From Erwinia aphidicola (GTDB taxonomy: Bacteria; Pseudomonadota; Gammaproteobacteria; Enterobacterales; Enterobacteriaceae): DNA of 64,000 nt. This document shows positions 17,705 to 26,500 of the stretch, one piece after another. The position numbers and the translations under genes were made by a program. The notes below the pieces were generated by a model. It saw only the letters and a program-made list of their open reading frames with translations. It searched no databases and was not told where the DNA came from. Positions within the stretch are counted from its first letter, which is position 1, and each line of letters opens with the position of its first letter. The DNA lies in NCBI RefSeq assembly GCF_014773485.1, contig NZ_JACXBP010000002.1, positions 248,001 through 312,000 of the forward strand. The letters are read 5' to 3'.

Positions 17705-17866
17705 CTAGAGTTTTTTACGACCGGTAAACAGGCTGACCAGGAAGATAATGATACCGACAACGAAGACAATTTTTGCTGCCCATGCTGCTGTACCAGCCAG
17801 ACCACCAAACCCTAACGCAGCTGCAATCAGTGCGATAATCAGGAAGATAATACCCCAACGAAACAT
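17705..17866 (-). CDS. ytjA: DUF1328 small membrane protein YtjA
   Basis: A 53-aa hydrophobic protein read from the minus strand, starting [20 protein letters not shown]. Two predicted transmembrane helices (about 4-22 and 29-48) are separated by a short [11 protein letters not shown] turn, with a basic end (TGRKKL). This is the DUF1328/YtjA family, found downstream of osmY in E. coli as here. GGAGAGGCTT precedes the ATG. Function unknown. Confidence 0.92.
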   Translation of the reverse strand: MFRWGIIFLIIALIAAALGFGGLAGTAAWAAKIVFVVGIIIFLVSLFTGRKKL

Positions 17867-17990
17867 AAGCCTCTCCTTACCAGTAGTGTATTCAAACTGT
17901 TTTTATCATTCAGCTCACGGCTTGTGGCTGAACGTTATTCTTTGCAGGTCTGACAGTGGTGGCCCCCGCAGAGCGAAGGCCGCCGGGTAA

Positions 17991-18605
17991 TTACGATTTA
18001 ACCACTAAATCGTTTTTAACACTTTTCACGCCATCAATGGCCTTGGCAATACCTTCAGCGCGTTCTGACTGCGCCTGCGTTTTCACCGTACCGGACAGCT
18101 GCACCACGCCATTAGTGGTTTCCACTTTCACATTACGTGACGGTACGATGTCATCTGCTAACAGTTTAGCTTTAATTTCAGAGGTTGTTGCCGTATCTCC
18201 AGCGTAACCTTTCATTGTCTGCTTAGTGCTGTCTTTTACGTGTAGTTTGTCGCTAACCGATTTCACGCCTTCAACTTTACCCGCGACCGCTACAGCCTTC
18301 TCGGCCTGGTCCTGGGAAGTCACGAAGCCGTTCAGAGTGACAACGCCACTGTGGGTTTCGACAGAAATATCGGTACTTTTAATCGCTTCGTCATCGACAA
18401 GGGCTGCTTTCACCTTCGCCGTTACGCCGCTGTCGTCCATGTAGCCACCGACTTTTTTCATTGAGCTATCGATTTTCGAACCCGCGCTGTCGGCGGTAGA
18501 CTCCGCTTTGCCCGTCATAGTGTCCGCTGCCATCGCAGAGCCACCAGCCAGTACCGAACCTACCATTACCGCCATCAGAGTTTTTGCAATCTTAGTGTTG
18601 ATCAT
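17991..18605 (-). CDS. osmY: Osmotically inducible periplasmic protein OsmY
   Basis: Periplasmic stress protein of 204 aa. The signal peptide ([20 protein letters not shown], cleaved before ADTMTG) is followed by two BON domains at about 55-120 and 133-202, each with a central glycine and a VV-x-LxG segment ([18 protein letters not shown]). OsmY acts as a periplasmic chaperone and is induced by RpoS and osmolarity in E. coli. The start at 18605 rather than 18632 is supported by AAAGGAACGA before it and by signal-peptide length. A 275-bp gap upstream holds its promoter. Confidence 0.95.
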   Translation of the reverse strand: MINTKIAKTLMAVMVGSVLAGGSAMAADTMTGKAESTADSAGSKIDSSMKKVGGYMDDSGVTAKVKAALVDDEAIKSTDISVETHSGVVTLNGFVTSQDQAEKAVAVAGKVEGVKSVSDKLHVKDSTKQTMKGYAGDTATTSEIKAKLLADDIVPSRNVKVETTNGVVQLSGTVKTQAQSERAEGIAKAIDGVKSVKNDLVVKS

Positions 18606-18842
18606 CGATTCGTTCCTTTTGATTAGTACCACTCACAACGGTGAGCTTTTCAGCCACAAACGGCGTGGCTGTAGTTGTCGGCCAGATGGAGCTTAGCCCG
18701 TGAACGTTGCAGCAACCGCGCCGCATATTTTGCGTCCTGTAGAAATCAATATAGACGGTAATCAGGATTTCACCGGGGATAGTGGTTGAATTGATGGATA
18801 AAGCAGCAGAAAAGAGAGTGTTTAGGAGGAGTCTGTAAGATT

Positions 18843-18873
18843 GTAGGGGCCGATCTTTTTTTTCGATCGGCCC
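18843..18873. repeat. Intergenic palindromic repeat, copy 6
   Basis: GTAG precedes GGGCCGATC (18847-18855), and GATCGGCCC (18865-18873) completes a 9-bp perfect stem around a run of T bases. It lies 8 bp past the prfC stop and may end that transcript. Confidence 0.75.
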
Positions 18874-18881
18874 TAAGAAGA

Positions 18882-20471
18882 TTAATGCTCGCGGGTTTTA
18901 CGGAACACCACGTCAGGATAACGCTCCTGGGTAATGTTGAGGTTCACCATGGTTGGCGCGATGTAGGTCAGGTTATCGCCGCCGTCGAGCGCCAGGTTAA
19001 CTTCATTCTTACGCTGGAACTCATCAAACTTCTTCGCGTCGCTGCACTCTACCCAGCGGGCGGTAGAGACGTTAATCGCTTCGTAGATCGCTTCCACGTT
19101 GTATTCGCTTTTCAGGCGCGCAACCACCACGTCGAACTGCAGGACACCCACCGCGCCCACGATCAGATCGTTGTTGTGGACCGGGCGGAACACCTGCACG
19201 GCGCCCTCTTCCGACAGCTGCACCAGCCCTTTCAGCAGCTGTTTCTGCTTCAGCGGGTCGCGCAGACGAATGCGGCGGAACAGCTCAGGGGCGAAGTTCG
19301 GTATACCGGTGAACTTCATGTTCTCACCCTGGGTAAAGGTGTCGCCGATCTGGATGGTGCCGTGGTTGTGCAGGCCGATAATATCGCCCGGATAGGCCTC
19401 TTCCACGTGCGAACGGTCACCGGCCATAAAGGTCAGCGCGTCGGCGATGGTGACATCTTTACCGGTGCGCACCTGGCGCAGCTTCATGCCTTTTTCATAT
19501 TTACCGGACACCACGCGCATAAACGCCACGCGGTCGCGGTGTTTCGGGTCCATGTTGGCCTGAATCTTAAACACGAAGCCGGTAAATTTCTCATCGGCAG
19601 CGGTGACGGTGCGCAGATCGGTATCGCGCGGCATCGGCGATGGCGCCCACTCAACCAGCCCGTCGAGCATGTGGTCAACGCCAAAGTTACCCAGCGCAGT
19701 CCCGAAGAACACCGGGGTTAGCTGGCCTGCCAGGAACAGCTCGCGGTCAAACTCGTGCGATGCGCCCTGCACCAGCTCCAGCTCGTCGCGCAGCTGCCCG
19801 GCGAGATCTTCACCGATGGCGGCGTCCAGCTCCGGGTTATCCAGCCCTTTAACCACGCGCACTTCCTGAATGGTATGACCCTTACCGGTCTGGTACAGGT
19901 AGGTTTCATTTTTATACAGGTGGTAAACGCCCTTAAACAGCTTGCCGCAGCCGATTGGCCAGGTGATTGGCGCACAGGCGATTTTCAGCTCGCTCTCAAC
20001 TTCGTCCATCACTTCCATTGGGTCGCGGATGTCACGGTCGAGCTTGTTCATAAAGGTCAGGATCGGCGTGTCGCGCAGACGGGTCACTTCCATCAGCTTA
20101 CGGGTACGATCCTCAACGCCTTTCGCGGCGTCGATCACCATCAGACAGCAGTCAACCGCCGTCAGAGTACGGTAAGTATCTTCGGAGAAGTCTTCGTGCC
20201 CCGGGGTGTCCAGCAGGTTGACCAGGCTATCGCGATAGGGGAACTGCATCACCGAGGTAGTAATGGAGATACCGCGCTGTTTTTCCATCTCCATCCAGTC
20301 GGACTTGGCGTGCTGGTTGGAGCCGCGGCCTTTTACCGTACCGGCGGTCTGGATCGCCTGTCCGAACAGCAGCACTTTTTCAGTGATGGTGGTTTTACCG
20401 GCATCCGGGTGCGAGATGATGGCAAAAGTGCGGCGGCGAGCCACCTCTTGCATAAAGGGTGCATTTGACAT
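18882..20471 (-). CDS. prfC: Peptide chain release factor 3 (RF3)
   Basis: Translational GTPase that recycles RF1 and RF2 from the ribosome after peptide release. The 529 aa equal E. coli RF3. The G1 loop is in [10 protein letters not shown]3 in DTPGHEDF and G4 in NKLD, with the conserved [10 protein letters not shown] switch I. In E. coli its neighbour on the yjjG side is yjjG itself; here tag, yghU and the T6SS island intervene. Confidence 0.97.
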   Translation of the reverse strand: MSNAPFMQEVARRRTFAIISHPDAGKTTITEKVLLFGQAIQTAGTVKGRGSNQHAKSDWMEMEKQRGISITTSVMQFPYRDSLVNLLDTPGHEDFSEDTYRTLTAVDCCLMVIDAAKGVEDRTRKLMEVTRLRDTPILTFMNKLDRDIRDPMEVMDEVESELKIACAPITWPIGCGKLFKGVYHLYKNETYLYQTGKGHTIQEVRVVKGLDNPELDAAIGEDLAGQLRDELELVQGASHEFDRELFLAGQLTPVFFGTALGNFGVDHMLDGLVEWAPSPMPRDTDLRTVTAADEKFTGFVFKIQANMDPKHRDRVAFMRVVSGKYEKGMKLRQVRTGKDVTIADALTFMAGDRSHVEEAYPGDIIGLHNHGTIQIGDTFTQGENMKFTGIPNFAPELFRRIRLRDPLKQKQLLKGLVQLSEEGAVQVFRPVHNNDLIVGAVGVLQFDVVVARLKSEYNVEAIYEAINVSTARWVECSDAKKFDEFQRKNEVNLALDGGDNLTYIAPTMVNLNITQERYPDVVFRKTREH

Positions 20472-20591
20472 GAAAATTCTTCTACAGATGATGAATCATT
20501 AATGGCCGGCATTTTCGCCGATCCCGGCGTGAGAAACAATGAACAACGGCGCTTATTCAGCCGAATGGCCGACAAACGCCGTAAACAGCGG

Positions 20592-21230
20592 TCAGGACGG
20601 TCTTATCGCAGCCGATCGTTCGGCCTCGCACTCGGCCCGAATGCAGCAGCCTGCCAGATGATCGTTCACCAGCCCGAGCGCCTGCATCAGCGAGTAGGTC
20701 GCCACCGGCCCCACCCACGTCCAGCCGCGTTTTTTTAGCGCTTTTGACATCGCCTGCGCTTCCGGGCAGGTTTTCACCGTCTGCCAGTACGCCAGGTCAA
20801 CCTGCGCCGGGCGCTGGTCCGCCGCAGGCTCAAACTGCCAGAACCACGCCGCCAGCGAACCCGCTTCGTCCACCAGCTCGATGGCCCGCTGCGCGTTATT
20901 AATGGTCGAGAGGATTTTAGCGCGGTTGCGCACGATACCCTTATCCGCCATCAGCCGGGCGATATCCTCATCGTTGAAGCGCGCCACCTGGCGAAAATCA
21001 AAGCAGGCAAACGCCAGGCGGAAGTTATCGCGCTTGTTATAAATCATCTTCCACGACATGCCGGAGAGAAATCCTTCCAGGCACACTTTTTCAAACAGCA
21101 GGATGTCATCCACCACCACCCGCCCCCACTCGCTATCGTGGTAATGCGGCATGGCAGGCTGCCAGGCACAGCAGGTGCGCCCGTCTGCGCTTAGGGTCAG
21201 CCCTGAAGCGGCAAGATCCACGTTATCCAT
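20592..21230 (-). CDS. tag: DNA-3-methyladenine glycosylase I
   Basis: Base-excision repair glycosylase removing 3-methyladenine. It has 212 aa. CCAWQPAMPHYHDSEWG near residue 20 supplies the N-terminal zinc cysteine and the conserved HDxEWG motif. GMSWKMIYNKRDNFRLAF and the late NDHLAGCC segment supply the helix-hairpin region and the remaining His/Cys zinc ligands. The N-terminus is about 15 residues longer than E. coli Tag and the tail is arginine- and alanine-rich. AAGGAG precedes the ATG. It is 120 bp upstream of prfC in the same direction and may be independently transcribed. Confidence 0.9.
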   Translation of the reverse strand: MDNVDLAASGLTLSADGRTCCAWQPAMPHYHDSEWGRVVVDDILLFEKVCLEGFLSGMSWKMIYNKRDNFRLAFACFDFRQVARFNDEDIARLMADKGIVRNRAKILSTINNAQRAIELVDEAGSLAAWFWQFEPAADQRPAQVDLAYWQTVKTCPEAQAMSKALKKRGWTWVGPVATYSLMQALGLVNDHLAGCCIRAECEAERSAAIRPS

Positions 21231-21362
21231 TTAACGCTCTCCTTGTTTAACAGTGCTCTTTGAGGGTAAACGCCAACGCGCACGCAATGCTATACCTAAT
21301 CGCATAATCCAACCTGTTCAACTACGTTTACTCCATCCCCACTTAACAAGGCCGTGTAAATT

Positions 21363-22214
21363 ATGAGCGATAAAGAGTATCAGCCAGCAAAAGTCTGGAG
21401 CGAAAACAAAGCCCTCGGCGGCACCTGGGGCAGCATCAACCGCCCGACTGCCGGAGCGCGTTTTGACGCCGAGCTGCCGGTCGGCAAGCACCCGCTACAG
21501 CTCTATTCGATGGGCACGCCGAACGGCCAGAAGGTGACTATCCTGCTGGAAGAGCTGCTGGCGTTAAACGTGCAGGGCGCGGAGTATGACGCGCACCTGA
21601 TCCGCATCGGCGACAGCGACCAGTTCTCCTCCGGTTTCGTTGCGCTGAACCCGAACTCGAAAATCCCGGCGCTGCTCGACACCACCACCATTCCCGGTAC
21701 CCGCGTATTTGAGTCCGGCGCTATCCTGCTTTACCTCGCCGAGAAGTTTGGCCACTTCCTGCCGAAAGACCCGGCAGCGCGCACCGAAACGCTGAACTGG
21801 CTGTTCTGGCTGCAGGGCGCTGCGCCTTACCTGGGCGGTGGCTTTGGCCACTTCTACGCCTATGCACCGGTGAAAATCGAATACGCTATCGACCGCTTCA
21901 CCATGGAAGCCAAGCGACAGCTCGACCTGCTCGACCAGCAGCTGGCGAAGCATCGTTATATTGCCGGGGATGATTACACGATTGCCGATATGGCGGTGTG
22001 GCCGTGGTACGGCGCGCTGGTGAAGGGGCTGATGTATGAGGCGGCGGAGTTTATTGATGCAGCATCGTACAAAAATCTGCTGCGCTGGACCGACGAAGTG
22101 GCAGCCCGCCCGGCGGTAAAACGCGGCCGCGTGGTTAACCGCACCTGGGGCCCGGAGAACGAGCAGCTGGCGGAGCGCCACGACGCGCAGGACTTTGCTA
22201 AGCTGGGGCTGTAA
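21363..22214 (+). CDS. yghU: Glutathione S-transferase-like disulfide-bond oxidoreductase YghU
   Basis: Nu-class GST fold of 283 aa. An N-terminal extension (KVWSENKALGGTWGSINRPTA) precedes the thioredoxin-like domain from about 47, with LYSMGTPNGQKVTI in place of a classical catalytic Tyr/Ser site, ALNPNSKIPAL with the cis-proline, and VFESGAILLYLAEK. A helical C-terminal domain follows. E. coli YghU binds two glutathiones and has disulfide-bond reductase activity. It is the only plus-strand gene between the core and the T6SS island and marks the left edge of conserved sequence. Confidence 0.92.
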   Translation: MSDKEYQPAKVWSENKALGGTWGSINRPTAGARFDAELPVGKHPLQLYSMGTPNGQKVTILLEELLALNVQGAEYDAHLIRIGDSDQFSSGFVALNPNSKIPALLDTTTIPGTRVFESGAILLYLAEKFGHFLPKDPAARTETLNWLFWLQGAAPYLGGGFGHFYAYAPVKIEYAIDRFTMEAKRQLDLLDQQLAKHRYIAGDDYTIADMAVWPWYGALVKGLMYEAAEFIDAASYKNLLRWTDEVAARPAVKRGRVVNRTWGPENEQLAERHDAQDFAKLGL

Positions 22215-22224
22215 GAGCGGCAGA

Positions 22225-22247
22225 GGGCGGCCTGAGCCAGGCCGCCC
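22225..22247. terminator. Strong hairpin after yghU
   Basis: GGGCGGCCTG (22225-22234) and CAGGCCGCCC (22238-22247) form a 10-bp GC-rich stem with a 3-nt loop, 10 bp past the stop codon. No U-tract follows. Confidence 0.65.
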
Positions 22248-22334
22248 AATCCCACCGGCATTTTGCCTTAAGCCTCACGGAGAGATACCGGCCGTGCCGT
22301 ATAGAGTGGGATGTCGTGCTCACCGATAAGATGA

Positions 22335-22622
22335 TTAATCAATGACTTTTATTTTAAGCGGCCTGACTTTGCTATATAACCACAGCCCGATAAAAGCCAG
22401 GGTACCAAAAATAGCAGTAAATCCCACCGTAATGAGCAGGCCACTAAATAGAGAAACAGGTAATGCAGCAATACCCGTAATGAGTTTATCGTTAAATTTC
22501 ACCACGCCTGCACCGAATATACCGGCTATACCAATGATAGTGGACAACACCATTATTGATACCCCAAAGCCTATCAGCATCAGTTTGTATATTACCAGGC
22601 TACTGATTTTTTTATCGTTCAT
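22335..22622 (-). CDS. Hypothetical two-helix membrane protein
   Basis: A 95-aa hydrophobic protein that I do not recognise. Predicted helices lie at about 13-38 and 57-84, with a lysine-rich N-terminus (MNDKKISS) and a basic tail (KVRPLKIKVID). An AAGGATAGCGA element upstream of the ATG is a fair ribosome-binding site. The base composition is AT-rich compared with yghU and the Rhs core, like the other small genes at this end of the island. Its place beyond an Rhs-immunity pair suggests a displaced accessory or immunity gene, but this is inference. Confidence 0.6.
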   Translation of the reverse strand: MNDKKISSLVIYKLMLIGFGVSIMVLSTIIGIAGIFGAGVVKFNDKLITGIAALPVSLFSGLLITVGFTAIFGTLAFIGLWLYSKVRPLKIKVID

Positions 22623-22728
22623 TCGCTATCCTTATTGCTATAGTTGAAGAAACACCTGCGTAAATTTAATCACACCATTCTACTTTGGCATAATCTTCCT
22701 GCTTTAGCATCCATTCACTTTGAGATAA

Positions 22729-23022
22729 TCAAAGCTCTAGTATATTTGACTGAAGCAAAGGACTTATCGTATCACCCTCATTACACACACGTTCTATTTT
22801 GAATGTGGGAATTGGGTAGTCACTATCACTTTGCGATACAGCATTTTTAACAAACAATTTAATTGAAACATATTCACCCTGGCCATCAATGCCGATAACT
22901 GGCCATTTTTTATCTTTGCATGAAGACCAATCTCTCAACTCACTTCCAGGAATTACAGATGCCTGCTTAAACTCATTTTTAAATTTATTAAGAAAGCTTA
23001 CACGGCTCAGGATTGAGTGGTT
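22729..23022 (-). pseudogene. Fragment of an unrecognised protein, no usable start
   Basis: An open frame of 98 codons with protein-like composition (ELRDWSSCKDKKWPVIGIDG, then YPIPTFKIERVCNEGD, ending QSNILEL) runs from a TAG at 23023-23025 to TGA at 22729-22731. There is no ATG or GTG at its head; the only possible starts are internal TTG (22938) or ATT codons without a ribosome-binding site. It looks like the 3' remnant of a gene whose 5' part was lost. It is AT-rich and lies just beyond the terminator of the rhs-immunity unit, where old toxin or immunity pieces often accumulate. Confidence 0.45.
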
Positions 23023-23160
23023 CTATTATCGCATTCGGTGACAGTCTTAACTGCCACCTTCGAAAAGCTGGCAGCTACGTAACATTATTTACAGAACCCG
23101 AACATAAAACCAAATATTTTTTTACTGCCATTCTCTCTTGGGTTACGCTAATCCGCTACA

Positions 23161-23206
23161 AACCAAAAAATAAACCCGGAAGGTTCTCAAGGATCACTTC
23201 CGGTTT
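23161..23206 (-). terminator. Rho-independent terminator of the rhs-immunity unit
   Basis: On the minus strand AAACCGGAAG (23206-23197) pairs with CTTCCGGGTTT (23082 is not involved; arm at 23182-23172) with one bulged base, followed by ATTTTTTGG. It starts 3 nt past the stop of the immunity gene. Confidence 0.75.
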
Positions 23207-23209
23207 CAT

Positions 23210-23560
23210 TTAATTATATATATCTTTGTTTTCAGCTTTTTCTATAAAGAGTTCTTGCAATTCACCCTGTATTTCTTCATCTTTATAAGTAACAATAAAA
23301 TCACCATCTATATTATCAGGATAATGAGAACCATCGAGAGTGCCTAGTATTACTGAAGCACTATCGGCAATTGCAACATCAATAAACCTTAAAACATCAT
23401 CTTTGTCCGCATCACTTAGTTTAGCCAAAGCATTTCTTGCTTTAGCATAAACATCAGTATCGTTGTTAACTGTTTTTTTTAAAGATTTTTTATAACGCGA
23501 GGAGTTATCTTCAAATAACTCTTTGAAAATTGCATTAACTACCTGTTCATTAAGATTCAT
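23210..23560 (-). CDS. Putative immunity protein for the Rhs C-terminal toxin
   Basis: A 116-aa acidic, cytoplasmic protein with no signal peptide or membrane helix. It starts 10 bp after the rhs stop; its GAGGAATAT ribosome-binding site overlaps the rhs TGA, a layout seen for cognate Rhs immunity genes. It is AT-rich like the rhs toxin tip and unlike the Rhs core. I do not recognise the family. A cytoplasmic immunity protein fits a nuclease toxin. Assignment rests on position and composition, not on homology. Confidence 0.72.
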   Translation of the reverse strand: MNLNEQVVNAIFKELFEDNSSRYKKSLKKTVNNDTDVYAKARNALAKLSDADKDDVLRFIDVAIADSASVILGTLDGSHYPDNIDGDFIVTYKDEEIQGELQELFIEKAENKDIYN

Positions 23561-23570
23561 ATATTCCTCA

Positions 23571-26500
23571 TCACCTTAGCTCAGGGTACATTTTCTTGTT
23601 TAAATCGATAAGCTCCTGAAGTTTACTATTCGGCACTTCAGGGTAAACTCGCCTTAATTCTTTGATGTCTCTTGCGATAACATCTCTGGCATTTGTAAAC
23701 GGCAATCCAGTGTTAGCATTTATTTTGCTTCTGGATACAATTCCAACACCTTCTTTCGATACGGTATGGCCAACACGCGGCACTAACATGGCAGGTGCAG
23801 TCATAGGATCATATCCTTCGACCAAATCTTTCATCAGGTTTTTCTGGCCCACGTGATGCGAGTCCAACCCAAGATTTAACCCCTTCACCGCATTCTTGTT
23901 GCCCTGATGAGAATTTACATCCCATTTTTCTGGCTTACAACCACTCAACCCCAGCGGATCCACCCACGTCAGCGGGTCCGGCACATAAGCATAGGTGTTC
24001 AGCCCCCCCGCCAGCCCTATCGGGTCCAGCTGGGTAAACCGCCCTGCCACCGGGTCGTAGTAGCGGAATAAATTGTAGTGAAGCCCGGTCTCCGCGTCAA
24101 AATACTGCCCCTGAAAGCGCAGGTTCTGCTTCAACCCGCGCGGGCTGCTCTCGCGCTCCGTTTCCCCCCAGGTGGAGAAAGTCCCCTGCCACACCACCTC
24201 GCCATACTGGTCGGTCATGCGCTCCGGCAGGCCGTTCAGCTCGCTGTGATACCAGTACGTTTCGCTGCTCTCGCCCACGCTGTCCACCCGCGCCAGCGGC
24301 TCCCAGCCGCCCTCCGCGTAGATATACTGCGTGCTGCGCGCAGGCTGACGGCTGCTCTGCTCGCCGACCATCTGCAGGCCGGTCCAGTGGAAAGTGACAA
24401 TCTCGGCATCATCCGGTGACTCGCCGTGGCGATGCAGGATCTTCTGCGTACGCCGCCCAAGCAGGTCGTAGCGGTAGGCCACCCGGCTGAACTCGCGGTG
24501 GCCGCTCAGGGTCACCTCCGACACGCGGTGCTCGTCGTCCCAGGCGAAATGCTGCTCCACGCCGTCGCGCGCGGCGCGGCGCCACGTCAGGCGGCCAAAG
24601 CCGTCATACTGCCAGCGCGCCCCCTTCAGCCGCTGCAGCAGGTTGTGCCACACCACCTGCCCCGGTGCATCGGTGCGGTTGCCCGCCGGGTCATAGTGGA
24701 AGCGCTCCTCCTGCTGCGGGCGCAGCCTGCGCGTCACCTGCCCTTCGGCATCGTAGCCAAAGCGCTGCTGCGCAAACGGCGCTTCGCCGTCGGCGCTGAC
24801 GCCGTTAATCAGCGTCTGCTGCGCCACCTGGTCAAGCCGGTCCCACTGATAGCGGCGTTCCAGCACCGGGCTGCGCCGCATCACAATGCGCCCGACGCGG
24901 TCATAGCGCGTCTCCAGGCTCAGCGCGCCCTGGCTGCGCACGATCTCGCGGTGCAGCGCGTCGCGCTGATAAGCCGTAATTTCCTGGTTCTGCCCGGCGT
25001 GCTGCAGGTTGAGCTGCAGCAGGTGCCCGCTGCCGTAACGCAGGAAATTCAGCGCCCGACCATCGGGGCGGCTGCTCTGGCTGAGGTTGCCCAGCGCATC
25101 ATACTGATACTGCCACAGGCCGCCGTGGTTCTCCTCGCTCAGCAGGTTGCCGAGCGCGTCGCGGGTAAAGTTCAGCTCTTCCGCCCACGCTACCGCCTGG
25201 CCCGCAGACTGCGCCTGCTGCCACTGTGCCAGCGCCACTTTGCGCAGCGTGATGCCACGCGGCTGGTACCGGTACTCGGTGCGGTGCTCCGCCGTCTGCC
25301 GGGCGGTAATGCGGCCCAGCGCGTCATACTCCATCTTTGTGCTGTGTGCGGCCAGCGCTTCGCCCGCCTGCAGCAGCGGCTGCTGGGTTATCTCAACCAC
25401 CTGGCCCTGCTGGTCATAGCGATAGCGCTTACGCCGCCCGGCGTAGTCAGTCTGCGCCAGCAGGCGCTCGCCGCTGTCGTACTCAAACTGCCAGCGGTCA
25501 CTGTTGGCGTTGATCAATCCGGTCATGCGGCCAAAGCGATCGTACTGGTAACGGGTGACGTGCCCGGCGGGGCTGATCTCGCTGACAATCTGCCCGCGCA
25601 CGTTGCGTTTTACCTTACGCTCGCTGAAGCCGTCAATATTCTCGCCGGTCAGTAGCCCGGCGGCATCGTACTCGTAAAGCGTCTCGCGCCCGTCCGGGCG
25701 GGTCAGCCGCTGCAAACGGCCCGCCGCGCTCCAGCGGTAGCGCGTGCAGTTACCGGCAGCGTCGGTGTGCGCTGCCAGCCGTCCGGCGGCATCATACTGG
25801 TTATGGCTCTGGTAGCCCGAGCAGTCCTCGTCATGCAGCAGCTGGCCGCGCTCATCCCAGGCGTAGCGGTGCGTATTCTCCAGCGCATCAATCGTGCAGG
25901 TCAGGTCGCCCTGCGCGTTCCACTGGTAGCGCGTCACGGCACCCTGCGGATCGGTTACCGCCACCACATCGCCCAGCGCGCTGTACTGATACTGCCAGGC
26001 GGCACCGTCCGGCATGACCTCCTGCTCCGGCAGCGCCCATACCGGGTGCCAGACGGTCAGCGTCGAGCGCCCCAGCGGATCTTTCACCTGCGTCAGGTTG
26101 GCGCGCTCGTCGTAGCCATACTCCCAGCGCTCACCCTGCGGGCCGGTGGTGCTGAGCAACAGTTCGCCCTGCGCCGCCCAGCGATAACGCCACTCCGCGC
26201 CGTAGCTGTCGGTGTAGTGAGTAATACGGTACAGCGCGTCCCAGCGATGCTCGCTGCTGCCCCCTGAAAGGCAGGTGACGGTGGCGCTGCGCGCCTGTTC
26301 ATCCGCATCGATCAGCCAGTGCTCAAGGCTCTGTTCGCCATCGAGAACCTGATATTCGCTGACGCGCCAGTTCTCGCCGTCGGCGGCGGGCCGCCACTGA
26401 TACGCCACCGTCAGGCCGGTGGCGTAGCTGTGCGAGGCCAGCAGATCGCTGGCGCGATCCCAGCCAAAGCAGCGGGTGGTGATGCCGTCCGCATCCTGCA

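Noticed and set aside
23013..23213. Plus-strand 66-codon frame between the fragment and the Rhs immunity gene
   Set aside because: It runs through the terminator hairpin of the opposite strand and has no ribosome-binding site.
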